A DNA stretch of 64,000 nt, taken from assembly GCF_008386585.1 (NCBI RefSeq), contig NZ_VUOB01000023.1, forward strand, positions 60,514-124,513, in the 5' to 3' direction. The stretch comes from Solihabitans fulvus. Lineage in GTDB: Bacteria > Actinomycetota > Actinomycetes > Mycobacteriales > Pseudonocardiaceae. Below, one piece after another: positions 18,111 through 29,752 of the stretch. A program made the translations under genes and the position numbers. Position 1 is the first letter of the stretch; each line of letters starts with the position of its first letter. The notes under the pieces are model-generated. The model ran no database searches and had not been told where the DNA came from. It saw only the letters and a list, made by a program, of their open reading frames with translations.

Positions 18111-19717
18111 CAGCGGCACCACAGGCTCTGCGGTCCACAGTGGACACACGGTCGGACGACTACCGCCGCAACCGTGACACGCTGCTGGCCAAGCTCGCCG
18201 AGCTGGACACCGAGCAGGCCAGGGCGGTGGCCGGCGGCGGCGCCAAGTACACCGACCGGCACCGGGCCAGGGGCAAGCTGCTGGCCAGGGAACGGATCGA
18301 GCTGCTGCTCGACGAGGACTCGCCGTTCCTGGAGCTGTCCGCGCTGGCGGCCTGGGGCACCGACTACCAGGTCGGCGCGAGCGTGGTCACCGGCATCGGC
18401 GTCATCGAGGGTGTCGAGTGCCTCGTCGTGGCCAACGACCCGACCGTGCGCGGCGGCGCGAGCAACCCGTGGACGCTGCGCAAGACGCTGCGCGCCAACG
18501 ACATCGCGCTCGCCAACCGGCTGCCCGTGGTCAGCCTGGTCGAGTCGGGCGGCGCGGACCTGCCGAGCCAGAGCGAGATCTTCATCCCGGGCGGCCGGGT
18601 CTTCCGCGACATCACCAGGCTCTCCGCCGCCGGCATCCCCACCATCACCGCGGTGTTCGGCAACGCCACCGCTGGCGGGGCCTACGTGCCTGGCATGTCC
18701 GACTACGTGATCATGATCAAGGACCGGTCCAAGGTGTTCCTCGGCGGTCCGCCGCTGGTGAAGATGGCCACCGGCGAGGAGGCCGAGGACGAGGCGCTCG
18801 GCGGCGCGGAGATGCACGGCACCGTGTCCGGCCTCGCCGACCTGGTCGCCGAGGACGAGGCGGACGCGCTGCGGCTGGCCAGGCGCGTGGTGGCCAGGCT
18901 CAACTGGCGCAAGCAGGGTCCGCCGCCCCGGCCCGAGGTGCGCGAGCCGCGCCTTGACCCGGAGGAACTGCTCGGCCTGGTGCCGACCGACCTGCGAGTG
19001 CCCTTCGATCCCCGCGAGGTCATCGCGAGGATCGTGGACGGCTCCGACTTCGACGAGTTCAAGCCCCGCTACGGCACGAGTCTGGTCACCGGCTGGGCGT
19101 CCGTGCACGGCTATCCCGTCGGCGTGCTGGCCAACGCGCGCGGCGTGCTGTTCAGCGAGGAGGCCCAGAAGGCCACCCAGTTCATCCAGCTGGCCAACGC
19201 CTCCGACACCCCGCTGCTGTTCCTCCAGAACACCACCGGCTACATGGTCGGCGCCCGCTACGAGCAGGGCGGCATCATCAAGCACGGCGCGATGATGATC
19301 AATGCGGTGTCCAACAGCAAGGTCCCGCACCTGACCGTGGTGCTCGGCGCCTCCTACGGCGCCGGCAACTACGGCATGTGCGGGCGGGCCTACGACCCGA
19401 GGTTCCTGTTCACCTGGCCCAACGCGAAGTCCGCCGTGATGGGGCCAGCGCAGCTCGCGGGCGTGCTGTCGATCGTCGCGCGGCAGGCCGCCGCCGCCAA
19501 GGGGCAGCCCTACCTCGACGAACACGACGCGGCCATGCGTGAGATGGTCGAGTCGCAGATCGAGGCGCAGTCGCTGGCGCAGTTCCTGTCCGGCCGCCTG
19601 TACGACGACGGCGTGATCGACCCCCGTGACACCCGCACCGTGCTCGGCCTGTGCCTGTCCGCGATCCACAGCGGACCGGTCAAGGGCGCGGACGGCTACG
19701 GCATCTTCCGGATGTGA
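18107..19717 (+). CDS. Acyl-CoA carboxylase carboxyltransferase (beta) subunit, AccD2/AtuC-like
   Basis: This 536-residue carboxyltransferase has N- and C-terminal crotonase-like halves. The acyl-CoA site is seen in VESGGADLPSQSEIFIPGGR and GNATAGGAYVPGMSDYV. The C-half has FLQNTTGYMVGARYEQGGII and VVLGASYGAGNYGMCGRAYD. The sequence resembles the MCC/geranyl-CoA/AccD2 group more than propionyl-CoA carboxylases. It transfers carboxyl groups from biotin to an enoyl-CoA, probably the gamma-carbon of a 3-methyl-2-enoyl-CoA. Start ATG 18107 overlaps the previous stop, and the partner alpha subunit follows after 7 bp. Confidence 0.9.
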
Positions 19718-19724
19718 GGCACCG

Positions 19725-21685
<1,961 letters not shown>

Positions 21686-21689
<4 letters not shown>

Positions 21690-22855
21690 CGGACACCGTG
21701 AACTACACGGAAAGCGTTGAGCGCAGGGCGTTACGGGCCGCCGTCGCGGACCTCGGCGCGCGCTACGGCCAACGGTACTTCCTGGACAAGGCCCGCACCG
21801 GGGGCAAGACCACCGAGCTGTGGGCCGAGGCTGGCAAGCTCGGCTACCTTGGCGTCGCCGTGCCCGAGGAGTTCGGCGGCGGGGGCGGCGGCATCGGCGA
21901 CCTGGCCGCGGTGTGCGAGGAACTGGCCGCGACCGGCTGCCCGCTGCTGCTGATGGTCGTGTCGCCGGCGATCTGCGCCACCGTGATCGCCAGGTTCGGC
22001 ACGGACGAGCAGAAGCAGCGCTGGCTGCCCGGCTTCGCAGAGGGCACCACGACGATGGCGTTCGCGATCACCGAGCCGGACGCGGGCTCGAACGCGCACG
22101 AGCTGGCCACCTCGGTGCGCCGCGACGGCACGGACTGGGTGCTCAACGGCGGCAAGTACTACATCTCCGGCGTGGACGAGGCCGACGCCGTCCTGGTGGT
22201 CGCCCGGCACGTCGACGAGAACGGCCAGCGGCTGCTGCCCTCGCTGATGATCGTGCCGACCGACGCGCCCGGCTTCACCTTCCAGCCCATCGAGATGGAC
22301 ATCGTTTCGCCGGAGAAACAGTTCACCTGCTTCTTCGACGACGTCCGGCTGCCCTCCGACGCGCTCGTCGGCGCGCCGGACGCCGGGCTCGCGCAGATCT
22401 TCGCCGGGCTCAACCCGGAACGCATCATGGCCGCCTCCTTCTCCACCGGGATGGCCAGGTTCGCGCTGGACAAGGCCACCGCCTACGCGCGCACCCGCTC
22501 GGTGTGGGGCACGCCGATCGGCGCGCACCAGGGCATCGCGCACCCGCTGGCGCAGTGCGCGATGCAGCTCGAACTGGCCAGGCTGATGACGCAGAAGGCC
22601 GCCGCGCTCTACGACGCCGGGCAGGACAAGGCGGCGGGCGAGGCCGCGAACATCGCCAAGTACGCCGCGGCCGAGGCGTGCGCCGCGACCGTGGATCAGG
22701 CCATCCAGGTGCACGGCGGCAACGGCATCGCCAGCGAGTACGGGCTCGGCGCGCTGCTGACGGCCTCCCGCGTCAGCCGCATCGCACCGGTCAGCCGTGA
22801 GATGATCCTCAACTTCGTGGCGCAGCACACACTCAAGCTGCCACGGTCCTACTGA
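21686..22855 (+). CDS. Acyl-CoA dehydrogenase, second
   Basis: This 389-residue acyl-CoA dehydrogenase has LGYLGVAVPEEFGGGGGGIG, MAFAITEPDAGSNAHELATS, FALDKATAYARTRSVWGTPI and the late QVHGGNGIASEYGLGALL motif. The start is GTG 21686, overlapping the carboxylase stop. Having two different dehydrogenases in one operon suggests two rounds of oxidation or oxidation of two intermediates. It corresponds in position to fadE12. Confidence 0.92.
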
Positions 22856-22871
22856 GCACCCTGGGGCGCCA

Positions 22872-24440
22872 ATGGTCTTCGCGAGTCCGTTCCCCGACGT
22901 CGCCACCGTCGACGAGCCGGTGCACGTCCACGTCCTGTCCGGGGCGGCGGCGCGGGGCGATCATCCCGCGCTGATCGACGCGGGGTCCGGCGAGACCGTG
23001 ACCTACGCCGAACTGGCCGGGTCGGTGGAGCGCCTCGCGGCGGGGTTCGCCGAGGCCGGGCTGCGCAAGGGCGACGTGCTCGCCTTGCACAGCCCGAACT
23101 CCGTGCTGTTCCCGGTCGTGCTGTTCGCCGCGTCCCGGCTCGGCGTCGTGGTCACCACGCTGAACGCGCTGAGCACGGCGGGGGAGTTGGCCACCCAGCT
23201 GGCCGACGCACGCGCCAGGTTGGTGGTGACCGTGTCCGCGCTGCTGCCGGCCGCGGTGGCCGCCGCGGCGCAGGCGGGCGTCGAGGAGGTGCTGGTCTGC
23301 GACACCGCCGAGGGACACCGTTCGGTCCAGGAGTTGTTGGCCAGCACCGCACCCGTGCCCGAGGTGCCGATCGACGTCGACAACGACCTGTTCGTGCTGC
23401 CCTACTCCAGCGGCACCACCGCGCGCCCCAAGGGCGTCATGCTGTGCCACCGCAGCGTGGCGACCAACATGGACCAGGTGCACGCCGCCTGGACGGAGAT
23501 CGGGCCGGATACCAGGGCCATCGCGGTGCTGCCGTTCTTCCACATCTTCGGCATGGCCATGCTGTTCGACTTCCTGTCCCGCGGCGCGACGCTGGTGGTG
23601 CTGCCCAGGTTCGACCTCAAGCAGTTCCTTGCCGGGATCGCCGAGTACCGGGTCAACCGGCTGATCGTGGTGCCGCCCATCGTGCTGGGGATGGCCAAGC
23701 ACCCCGCCGTCGACGACTACGACCTGTCCAGCCTCACCATGGTGTTCAGCGCAGCGGCCCCGCTCGACCCCGATCTCGCCGGGGCGTGCGCCGCGCGGCT
23801 CGGCGTCCCGGTCGTGCAGGGCTACGGGATGACCGAGCTGTCCCCGGGCACGCACCTGGTGCCCGACGGCGAGACCGACCCGGCGCCGGGCACGGTCGGC
23901 AAGCTGCTGCCCGGCACGCGGGCCAGGCTCGTGGATCCGGAGACCGGTGTCGACGTCGGCGCGGACGAGGTCGGCGAGCTGCTGATCAGCGGCCCCCAGG
24001 TGATGAAGGGCTACTTCGGCCAGCCGGAGGAGACCGACGCGGCCATCGACGCGGACGGCTGGCTGCACACCGGCGACCTGGCCAGCGTCGACGACAGGGG
24101 CAACTGGTTCATCGTCGACCGCGTCAAGGAACTCATCAAGTACAAGGGCTACCAGGTCCCACCCGCCGAGCTGGAGGCCGTGCTGCTGAGCCATCCCGGG
24201 ATCGCCGACACGGCGGTCATCGGCCGCTACAACGCGGACGGTGACGAGGAACCGGTGGCCTTCGTGGTGCCGACGCCGGGAGCCGGGCTGACCGCCGAAT
24301 CCGTCAAAGCCTATGTGGCCGAGCGGGTCGCGCCCTATCGGAAAGTGCGGCAGGTGGAATTTGTGGACGCGATACCCAGGGCCACCTCGGGCAAGATTCT
24401 TCGCCGCGAATTGCGCCAGCGACCGCCGTCGGCGATGTAA
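22872..24440 (+). CDS. AMP-forming acyl-CoA ligase (4-coumarate/long-chain ligase type)
   Basis: This 522-residue ANL-superfamily ligase has the AMP-binding P-loop LPYSSGTTARPKGVMLCHRS, the A5 motif VVQGYGMTELSPGTH, the hinge region DGWLHTGDLASVDDRGNWFI with DRVKELIKYKGYQVPP, and the catalytic A10 lysine in RATSGKILRREL. It activates a carboxylic acid as acyl-AMP and then acyl-CoA, so it probably feeds the operon with its substrate. It follows the second dehydrogenase after 16 bp and ends the operon. No aldehyde or alcohol oxidation genes are present, so the imported or earlier-formed acid is the likely entry point. Confidence 0.92.
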   Translation: MVFASPFPDVATVDEPVHVHVLSGAAARGDHPALIDAGSGETVTYAELAGSVERLAAGFAEAGLRKGDVLALHSPNSVLFPVVLFAASRLGVVVTTLNALSTAGELATQLADARARLVVTVSALLPAAVAAAAQAGVEEVLVCDTAEGHRSVQELLASTAPVPEVPIDVDNDLFVLPYSSGTTARPKGVMLCHRSVATNMDQVHAAWTEIGPDTRAIAVLPFFHIFGMAMLFDFLSRGATLVVLPRFDLKQFLAGIAEYRVNRLIVVPPIVLGMAKHPAVDDYDLSSLTMVFSAAAPLDPDLAGACAARLGVPVVQGYGMTELSPGTHLVPDGETDPAPGTVGKLLPGTRARLVDPETGVDVGADEVGELLISGPQVMKGYFGQPEETDAAIDADGWLHTGDLASVDDRGNWFIVDRVKELIKYKGYQVPPAELEAVLLSHPGIADTAVIGRYNADGDEEPVAFVVPTPGAGLTAESVKAYVAERVAPYRKVRQVEFVDAIPRATSGKILRRELRQRPPSAM

Positions 24441-24574
24441 TTTTCGCGCAGCACGGTATTTCGTGGCCCGGCATGCTCTTCCGGTGGCCGAGGGTCGATC
24501 GGCCGCCGGCGTGCCCGATCCATTCGACCGAGTGCGGCGCGAACCGTCAATATGGTCCGGCAGGTGGACGCGGG

Positions 24575-25579
24575 TCAGTGCTGCCAGCGCATCCCGAACA
24601 CGCCTGGGCCGAAGCCGAGCGCCACCGCGTGCGCGTAACCCCAGGCGTCCACGGTGAGGTTGCGGTAGAACTCGGGGCTCCGCTCGCCGGGGGCCGAGGT
24701 GAACTGCTGGCAGCGGACCGGCCGCGCGGCCGGGTCGAAGCGGACCTCGAGCACGTACTCGCGCACCGGCAGCCGGAACCGCCGGCAGTAGCTGTCGTCG
24801 CCGGTCGGGTAGTGCGGCCCCGGATAGGCCAGCTCGTACTCCATCACTACCGTCTCGCCCCTGGCCAACGGCACCGCGAACATCAGCTCGGCGACCAGGA
24901 CGCCGCTGGACTCGTCGGCGAGCACCTGCCCAAGGCGGGCCGATCGCAGCGCCCTGACCTGCGGCAGCGGGCCGCCGCGCGGGGCGCCGTCGTAGACGAG
25001 CACCCAGCGGTCGGCTCCGTCGCGCTCGGCCCGCAGCACCTGGCGCACGCGCAGGCTGCGGTGGCCGCCGTTCTCGGCGATCTCCACCCTGTCGTGCTGG
25101 CTGATCCGGCTGAGCAGGGCGTCGGAGCTGGTGTCGACCTTCGCCAGCAACTCGGCCAGCCGCTCGTTGCTGTGCCACAACGCCTCGATGGGCAGCACCG
25201 CGCTCGGCCCGTACCCACGGCCCCTCGGGCGCGGCGGGCCGAGCAGCGCGCCGAGCGCGCCGGCCGGCACGTCGAGCACGTCCTCCAGGTGCCGCAGGGC
25301 CGCCAGCGACTCCTGCCGTTCCGGGCGGCGGCGGCCGGACTGCCAGTAGCTCAGCGCCGCGATGCTGATCGGTGCGCCCTTGGCCGACAACCGTTGCTGG
25401 ATTCGTTGCAGACTAAGGCCCTTGGCCTCGATCGCGGCGCGCAGCGCGTCCGGGAACGGCCCGGTGACAAGCAGATCGGCCAACGCTGCCCGGCTCGACC
25501 TCGGCGAATCGCAACAGGAAGTGTCGGGCCGCGAGGAAACGTCCGTGGCGGATTCTCGCACGACTGTATGGCCCGGCAT
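24575..25579 (-). CDS. XRE-like helix-turn-helix protein with unknown C-terminal domain
   Basis: This 334-residue protein has a cryptic HTH at about residues 50-110 (FPDALRAAIEAKGLSLQRIQ, then ISIAALSYWQSGRRRPERQE). The long C-terminal domain is rich in beta strands (VRVLQ-like RQVLRAERDG, VVMEYELAYPGPHYPTGDDS, REYVLEVRFDP). I chose ATG 25579 because GGGAG lies five bases upstream; a longer in-frame extension to 25666 looks non-coding. The layout resembles actinomycete orphan regulators found near secreted proteins, but I do not recognise a named family. It is divergent from the secreted serine hydrolase. Confidence 0.7.
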   Translation of the reverse strand: MPGHTVVRESATDVSSRPDTSCCDSPRSSRAALADLLVTGPFPDALRAAIEAKGLSLQRIQQRLSAKGAPISIAALSYWQSGRRRPERQESLAALRHLEDVLDVPAGALGALLGPPRPRGRGYGPSAVLPIEALWHSNERLAELLAKVDTSSDALLSRISQHDRVEIAENGGHRSLRVRQVLRAERDGADRWVLVYDGAPRGGPLPQVRALRSARLGQVLADESSGVLVAELMFAVPLARGETVVMEYELAYPGPHYPTGDDSYCRRFRLPVREYVLEVRFDPAARPVRCQQFTSAPGERSPEFYRNLTVDAWGYAHAVALGFGPGVFGMRWQH

Positions 25580-25884
25580 CTCCACTCCCTGGTCACCTCG
25601 ACACGGCCGCGACTCTACGGTGTCGAATAGTGTTCCGGGTACGGCCGATCGGGGTCCAGGACGCAATCCGGGTGATCACGCTAAGTGTGTGACCAAGCGG
25701 TAACCGGGATATTTTCCCGCTTTTCCGGGATGTGCATTGCGGGTGTCTGCGACGGATTCGCGTGAGGTGCACGCGCCGTTACCGCAAACGGCGGACACGC
25801 TGCTCCGTTCGACCGCTTTCATAGCATCTGTCCGCGTTGGCCGATACCGTCGAAACGGGAACCACGGAGAGTAGAGGGGGCATT
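25580..25884. other. Divergent intergenic region
   Basis: This is the 305 bp between two divergent genes, less GC-rich than its surroundings. It holds the promoters of both, but I cannot assign hexamers with confidence. A weak imperfect inverted repeat (GGT-GATCACG...GTGTGTGACC) at about 25669-25694 may be an operator. No gene is seen. Confidence 0.4.
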
Positions 25885-27036
25885 GTGCTACGGACAAGAA
25901 TGCTGAGCTGCGTCGCGGCGATCGCGATCACGCTGGGTGTCGGCTCCGCCGTGCCGGCCGTCGCGAGCCCGGCGGGCGCGCGGCCGTCGACGGCCTCGGC
26001 CGCGCCGGCCGCAGACCGCGCCGACCTGCGGCGCGCGCTGGACGCGGTGGTGGCGGGCGGCGCGACGAGCGCGATCGCGCGGGTGCGGGACGAACACGGC
26101 GAGTGGTCGGCCGCGAGCGGTGTCGGCGACCGCCGCACCGGGCGACCCGCAGACCCGAACGGCCGCTTCCGGGTCGGCAGCGTCACCAAGACGTTCGTGT
26201 CGACCGTGCTGCTCCAGCTCGTCGGCGAGCACCGACTCGGGCTGGACGACTCGATCGAGCGCTGGCTGCCCGGCCTGCTGCCGAACGGGCAGGGCATCAC
26301 GGTCCGGCAGATCCTCGGCCACACCAGCGGCATCTACAACTTCACCGACGACGCGTGGACCGCCGAGTGGGTCAAGAACCTGTTCCGTCACTACGAGCCG
26401 AGGGACCTGATCGCCTACGCGGTCAGCCACCCTCCGCTGTTCCCGCCGGGCACCGGCTGGTCCTACTCCAACACGAACTACCTGGTGGCCGGCCTGCTCG
26501 CGGAGCGCGTCACCGGCCATCCCCTCCGCCAGGAGCTCCAGGCGCGCCTGTTCGGGCCGCTTCGGTTGGCGCACACCAGCTATCCCGGCGACTTCCCGCT
26601 GATTCTCGGGCCGAACAACCGGGGGTACGAACAGCTCGCCCCGACCGGTCCCGCCGCCGACGTCACCGAACTCAACCCGTCGCCGGCCGGCTCGGCCGGT
26701 GCGATCGTGTCCGACACGGAGGATCTGAGCCGGTTCTACGCGGCGCTGCTCGACGGCCACCTGCTGCCGCCCGACCAGCTGGCGCAGATGGAAACCATGC
26801 GGGACACCGGAAACGCCGGCATTCCGCGCTACGGCCTCGGGCTGGCCTCGCCCAACCTCAGGTGCGGCCTGCGGGCGTTCGGGCATGACGGCGGCATCCC
26901 CGGCTACAGCACGGTCACGTTGCGCAGCGCGGACGGCGCGCGACAGATCGTCATCTCAATCTCCGGTCCGACCAGCGACGCGGTATACGCGGCGGCGGCC
27001 GGGCTCGTCGACGCGGCGATGTGCCCCAGCGCCTGA
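25885..27036 (+). CDS. Secreted serine hydrolase (beta-lactamase/DD-carboxypeptidase fold)
   Basis: This 383-residue protein has a Sec signal peptide (LSCVAAIAITLGVGSAVPAV, cleavage after VAS). The class C beta-lactamase-fold motifs are S-V-T-K at residues 99-102, Y-S-N near residue 190 (GTGWSYSNTNYLVAG), and HDGGIPGYST in place of KTG. GTG 25885 is preceded by GAGGGGG at optimal spacing; an upstream in-frame ATG at 25837 has no ribosome site and delays the signal peptide. It is likely a DD-peptidase or esterase acting on cell-wall peptides or an unknown ester. It is one of three paralogues here. Confidence 0.85.
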   Translation: MLRTRMLSCVAAIAITLGVGSAVPAVASPAGARPSTASAAPAADRADLRRALDAVVAGGATSAIARVRDEHGEWSAASGVGDRRTGRPADPNGRFRVGSVTKTFVSTVLLQLVGEHRLGLDDSIERWLPGLLPNGQGITVRQILGHTSGIYNFTDDAWTAEWVKNLFRHYEPRDLIAYAVSHPPLFPPGTGWSYSNTNYLVAGLLAERVTGHPLRQELQARLFGPLRLAHTSYPGDFPLILGPNNRGYEQLAPTGPAADVTELNPSPAGSAGAIVSDTEDLSRFYAALLDGHLLPPDQLAQMETMRDTGNAGIPRYGLGLASPNLRCGLRAFGHDGGIPGYSTVTLRSADGARQIVISISGPTSDAVYAAAAGLVDAAMCPSA

Positions 27037-27043
27037 CCCGGTA

Positions 27044-27071
27044 GCGGTGGGACGGGCTTCGGCCCCACCGC
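27044..27071. terminator. Hairpin after the plus-strand serine hydrolase
   Basis: 8-bp stem GCGGTGGG (27044-27051) pairs with CCCACCGC (27064-27071), with a 12-nt loop. It lies 7 bp beyond the stop and between convergent genes. Confidence 0.5.
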
Positions 27072-27092
27072 CGAACACGGTGACGCCGTTGG
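27065..27092 (-). repeat. 28-bp fragment identical to part of the serine hydrolase at 28427-29491
   Basis: The 28 bp at 27065-27092 are identical to 28569-28596. On the minus strand both read NGVTVFGGG in the same phase, the segment near the end of the hydrolase domain. Here the flanks do not continue the gene, so this looks like a leftover of a deleted fourth copy or of recombination between copies. Confidence 0.55.
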
Positions 27093-27141
27093 CCGCATCG
27101 GCACCGGCCCGGCGTGTTCGGTCAGCACAGCACAGCCGGGG

Positions 27142-28365
27142 TCACTTGGCTCCGGCGGGACAGAACTTGGCTTCGAGGACCTTCGCGAAGGCCGTGAGCG
27201 GGTTGACCCAGTCGCCGCTCATGTTGCCGGTGACCAGGTGCTTGCCGTCGCGGGTGCCCATCGAGTAGGTCCACGACCCGGGGATGGCCCCCGCGGTGCC
27301 GTAGACCGTGACCCCGCAGCCCAGGGTCTGCTGGAAGGTGCCCATGCCGTAGCGGGTCTTGTCGATCCACCGCGCGCCGGGGTCGACCGTCACGGTGTCC
27401 CACATCTCCCGCGCCATGGCGGCGGGGAACAGCCGGCCGCCCAGCAGGGCGCTGACGAAACGGCCGAGGTCGTCGGTGGTGGAGACGATGCCGCCGGTCG
27501 CCCAGGGCCAGGACGGGTCGACCTCGGTCACGTCGTAGACCTTGCCGTTGGCGTCGCCAAGGGGCAGCTTGGAGTACTCCTTGGTGTGCTGGCCGCGCAG
27601 GTCGAGCTCCCCGTCGCGGGGCAGGTAGGTGTCGGTCAGGCCAAGCGGCCGCAGGATCTGGCTGGACAGTTCCTCGGCGTAGGTCCGCCCGCTGGCCTTC
27701 TCGATGATCCTGCCCAGCAGCAGGTAGTTGGCGTTGGAGTAGCGCAGCACGGGGCCCTGCTCGTGCTCCGGTGCTCCGCCAGGGGCGAAGTAGGGCCGGT
27801 ACTTCAGGGCGATCCCCACCAGCTCCTCGGGCGTCTTCTTGTCGAAGCGGTGCTCCAGGTAGGCGGGGGTGGTCATCTCGATGAGCCGCTCGGGGTCGTC
27901 GGCGTCGGGGCTCTTGAGCCCGCTGGTCTGGTGCAGCAGGTGCCTGATCGTGATGGCGCTGCCGTCGTTGCCGTTGCCCTTGACCAGGCCGGGCAGCCAC
28001 TGCTCAACCGTGTCGTCGAGGCTCAGCTTGCCGTCGGCGACGAGTTTCAGGGCGAGGGTGGCGGTGAAGGCCTTGGTGACGCTGCCGATGCGGAACCGGT
28101 CCTGGCGTGCACGGGCGCGGCCGGTGTCGGTGTCGGCGACCCCCGCCTTGCCGAACCAGGTCCGGTGGCCGTCGCGGACCTCGGCGACCATGCCGGGCAC
28201 ACCGCCCTGGGCCGTGGACTGGTCGAGCACCTGCTGGATGGCGGCGTTGCGGCCTGCCGAGGACTCTGCGGACTCCGCGGAGGCGGTGGGGGTGGTCACG
28301 GTGGCGACCGTCACGGCCATCGCCGCGGTGAGCAGGCCGGCGCGGACTCGGGTGGTGGTCTTCAT
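27142..28365 (-). CDS. Secreted serine hydrolase (beta-lactamase fold)
   Basis: This 407-residue protein has a signal peptide (LLTAAMAVTVATVTTPTASA). Catalytic S-V-T-K lies at residues 95-98, Y-S-N in VLRYSNANYLLLGRIIE, and a C-terminal GAIPGSWTYSMGTRDGKHLV replaces the third motif. ATG 28365 has AGGAAG at good spacing. It is closely similar to the gene directly upstream (28427-29491) over the whole domain, so the pair arose by tandem duplication. Exported DD-carboxypeptidase or esterase activity is likely; the substrate is unknown. Confidence 0.87.
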   Translation of the reverse strand: MKTTTRVRAGLLTAAMAVTVATVTTPTASAESAESSAGRNAAIQQVLDQSTAQGGVPGMVAEVRDGHRTWFGKAGVADTDTGRARARQDRFRIGSVTKAFTATLALKLVADGKLSLDDTVEQWLPGLVKGNGNDGSAITIRHLLHQTSGLKSPDADDPERLIEMTTPAYLEHRFDKKTPEELVGIALKYRPYFAPGGAPEHEQGPVLRYSNANYLLLGRIIEKASGRTYAEELSSQILRPLGLTDTYLPRDGELDLRGQHTKEYSKLPLGDANGKVYDVTEVDPSWPWATGGIVSTTDDLGRFVSALLGGRLFPAAMAREMWDTVTVDPGARWIDKTRYGMGTFQQTLGCGVTVYGTAGAIPGSWTYSMGTRDGKHLVTGNMSGDWVNPLTAFAKVLEAKFCPAGAK

Positions 28366-28426
28366 GGGTCTCTTCCTGTGTGTGCTGGAAACCTGGATGT
28401 CATTGGTCGGCGGCGGGGGATCCCCG

Positions 28427-29491
28427 TCAGGCCGCCGGGAACTCCGCTTCGAGGATCTTCCAGAACTCGGCGATGGGGTTGACGAAGTCGCCGTTCACGT
28501 TGCACACCACCAGGTGCCTGCCGTCGCGGGTGCCCATCACGTACGTCCACGAGCCGTTGAGCGCGCCGCCACCGCCGAACACGGTGACGCCGTTGGGCAG
28601 GTTCTGCTCGAAGGTGCCCATGCCGTAGCGGGTGTTGGGGATCCAGCCCGATCCCTCGGTGGAGACGGTGGCCCACATCTCGGCCTGGAGGGCGGGTGAG
28701 AACAGCTCGCCGCCGAGCAGCGCGCCGAAGAAGCGGGCGAGGTCGCCGGTGGTGGAGACGATGCCGCCGGCCGCCCAACCCAGCGACGAGTCCAGTTCTG
28801 TGACGTCGTAGACCTTGGCGTCGGGCTCGCCCATCGGCAGCTTCGTGTACATCCTCGGGTGCGGTCCGCTGATCGTGACCTCGTTGCCGGCCAGGTACGT
28901 ACCGGTCAGGCCGAGCGGGCCGAGGACCAGTCGGGACAGCTCCTCGGCGTAGGTGCGGCCGCTGGCGCGTTCGATGATCAGGCCGAGCAGCTGGTAGTTG
29001 GCGTTGGAGTAGCGGAAGTCCGTGCCCGGCGCGTAGTAGGGCGGGTACTTCATGCCGATCTTCACCAGCTCCTCGGGCGTCCACCTGTCGAAGCGGTGGG
29101 TGAGGTACCCGGTGGTGATGTACCGGTCCATCATGTCTTTGTCGTCGTAGGCGTAGTTGACCAGGCCGCTGGTCTGCTGCAACAGGTGCCTGACGGTGAT
29201 CTTGCTGCCGTCGTTGCCGTTGCCCGTGACCATGCCGGGCAGCCACTGCTCCACCGTGTCGTCCAGGCGCAGCCGGTGCTCGTCCACGAGCTTGAAGGTC
29301 ACGGTCGCGGTGAACGCCTTGGTGAGGCTGCCGGTGTGGAACTGCTCGTCCTGGGTGCGTGTGCGGCCGGTCTCCAGGTCGGCCACGCCCGCCGTGCCGA
29401 ACCAGGTCCGGTCGCCGTCGCGGACCTCGGCGACGATGCCCGGGATGCCGTCGGCGACGGCCTGGTCGAGTGCGTTCTGGATCGTGTTCAC
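28427..29491 (-). CDS. Serine hydrolase (beta-lactamase fold) without signal peptide
   Basis: This 354-residue paralogue of the downstream secreted hydrolase has S-L-T-K at residues 55-58, Y-S-N in DFRYSNANYQLLGLIIE, and GGALNGSWTYVMGTRDGRHL near the end. Start GTG 29491 (MNTIQNALDQ) is preceded by GGGAG, and no hydrophobic segment precedes the domain, so unlike its partner it appears cytoplasmic. It is the first gene of a two-gene minus-strand unit (61-bp gap) and is divergent from the MarR-like regulator, which may control it. Confidence 0.87.
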   Translation of the reverse strand: MNTIQNALDQAVADGIPGIVAEVRDGDRTWFGTAGVADLETGRTRTQDEQFHTGSLTKAFTATVTFKLVDEHRLRLDDTVEQWLPGMVTGNGNDGSKITVRHLLQQTSGLVNYAYDDKDMMDRYITTGYLTHRFDRWTPEELVKIGMKYPPYYAPGTDFRYSNANYQLLGLIIERASGRTYAEELSRLVLGPLGLTGTYLAGNEVTISGPHPRMYTKLPMGEPDAKVYDVTELDSSLGWAAGGIVSTTGDLARFFGALLGGELFSPALQAEMWATVSTEGSGWIPNTRYGMGTFEQNLPNGVTVFGGGGALNGSWTYVMGTRDGRHLVVCNVNGDFVNPIAEFWKILEAEFPAA

Positions 29492-29567
29492 GAGGGTCTC
29501 CCATTCGATGTGCGGCTCGGTCTTCGCCGTCCCGCAGTTGATGTTCGGTATGCGGTAAAAGCTATGT

Positions 29568-29707
29568 TGCGTTCAATAAACAGTCAATCTCGATGTTGTC
29601 CATAGTCGGCGTTTATGCAGCTAGATTGCCTGCAATTGTTGCAATGGGCCTGCCGTTGAATGCAAACTCGACTCAGCGCGTGTTGCAATGAGATGGAGTT
29701 GAACGCA
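29568..29707. promoter_or_regulatory. Low-GC divergent promoter region with repeated TTGAAYGCA sites
   Basis: The nonamer TTGAAYGCA occurs three times: inverted at 29568-29576 (TGCGTTCAA), direct at 29656-29664 and direct at 29699-29707. TTGCAAT also occurs twice, at about 29639-29645 and 29683-29689. The stretch is much less GC-rich than its flanks. It lies between the hydrolase pair and the HTH/MarR regulator, so the repeats are candidate regulator sites. Confidence 0.55.
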
Positions 29708-29752
29708 CACTGTTGTGCCAGCGGAAGGGCCGTGCGACAGGGGAGGGCACCG

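Noticed and set aside
22833..25178. A 781-residue minus-strand open frame across the ligase gene and part of the XRE-like gene
   Set aside because: It runs through two real genes in an antisense phase and has low-complexity composition; not a gene.
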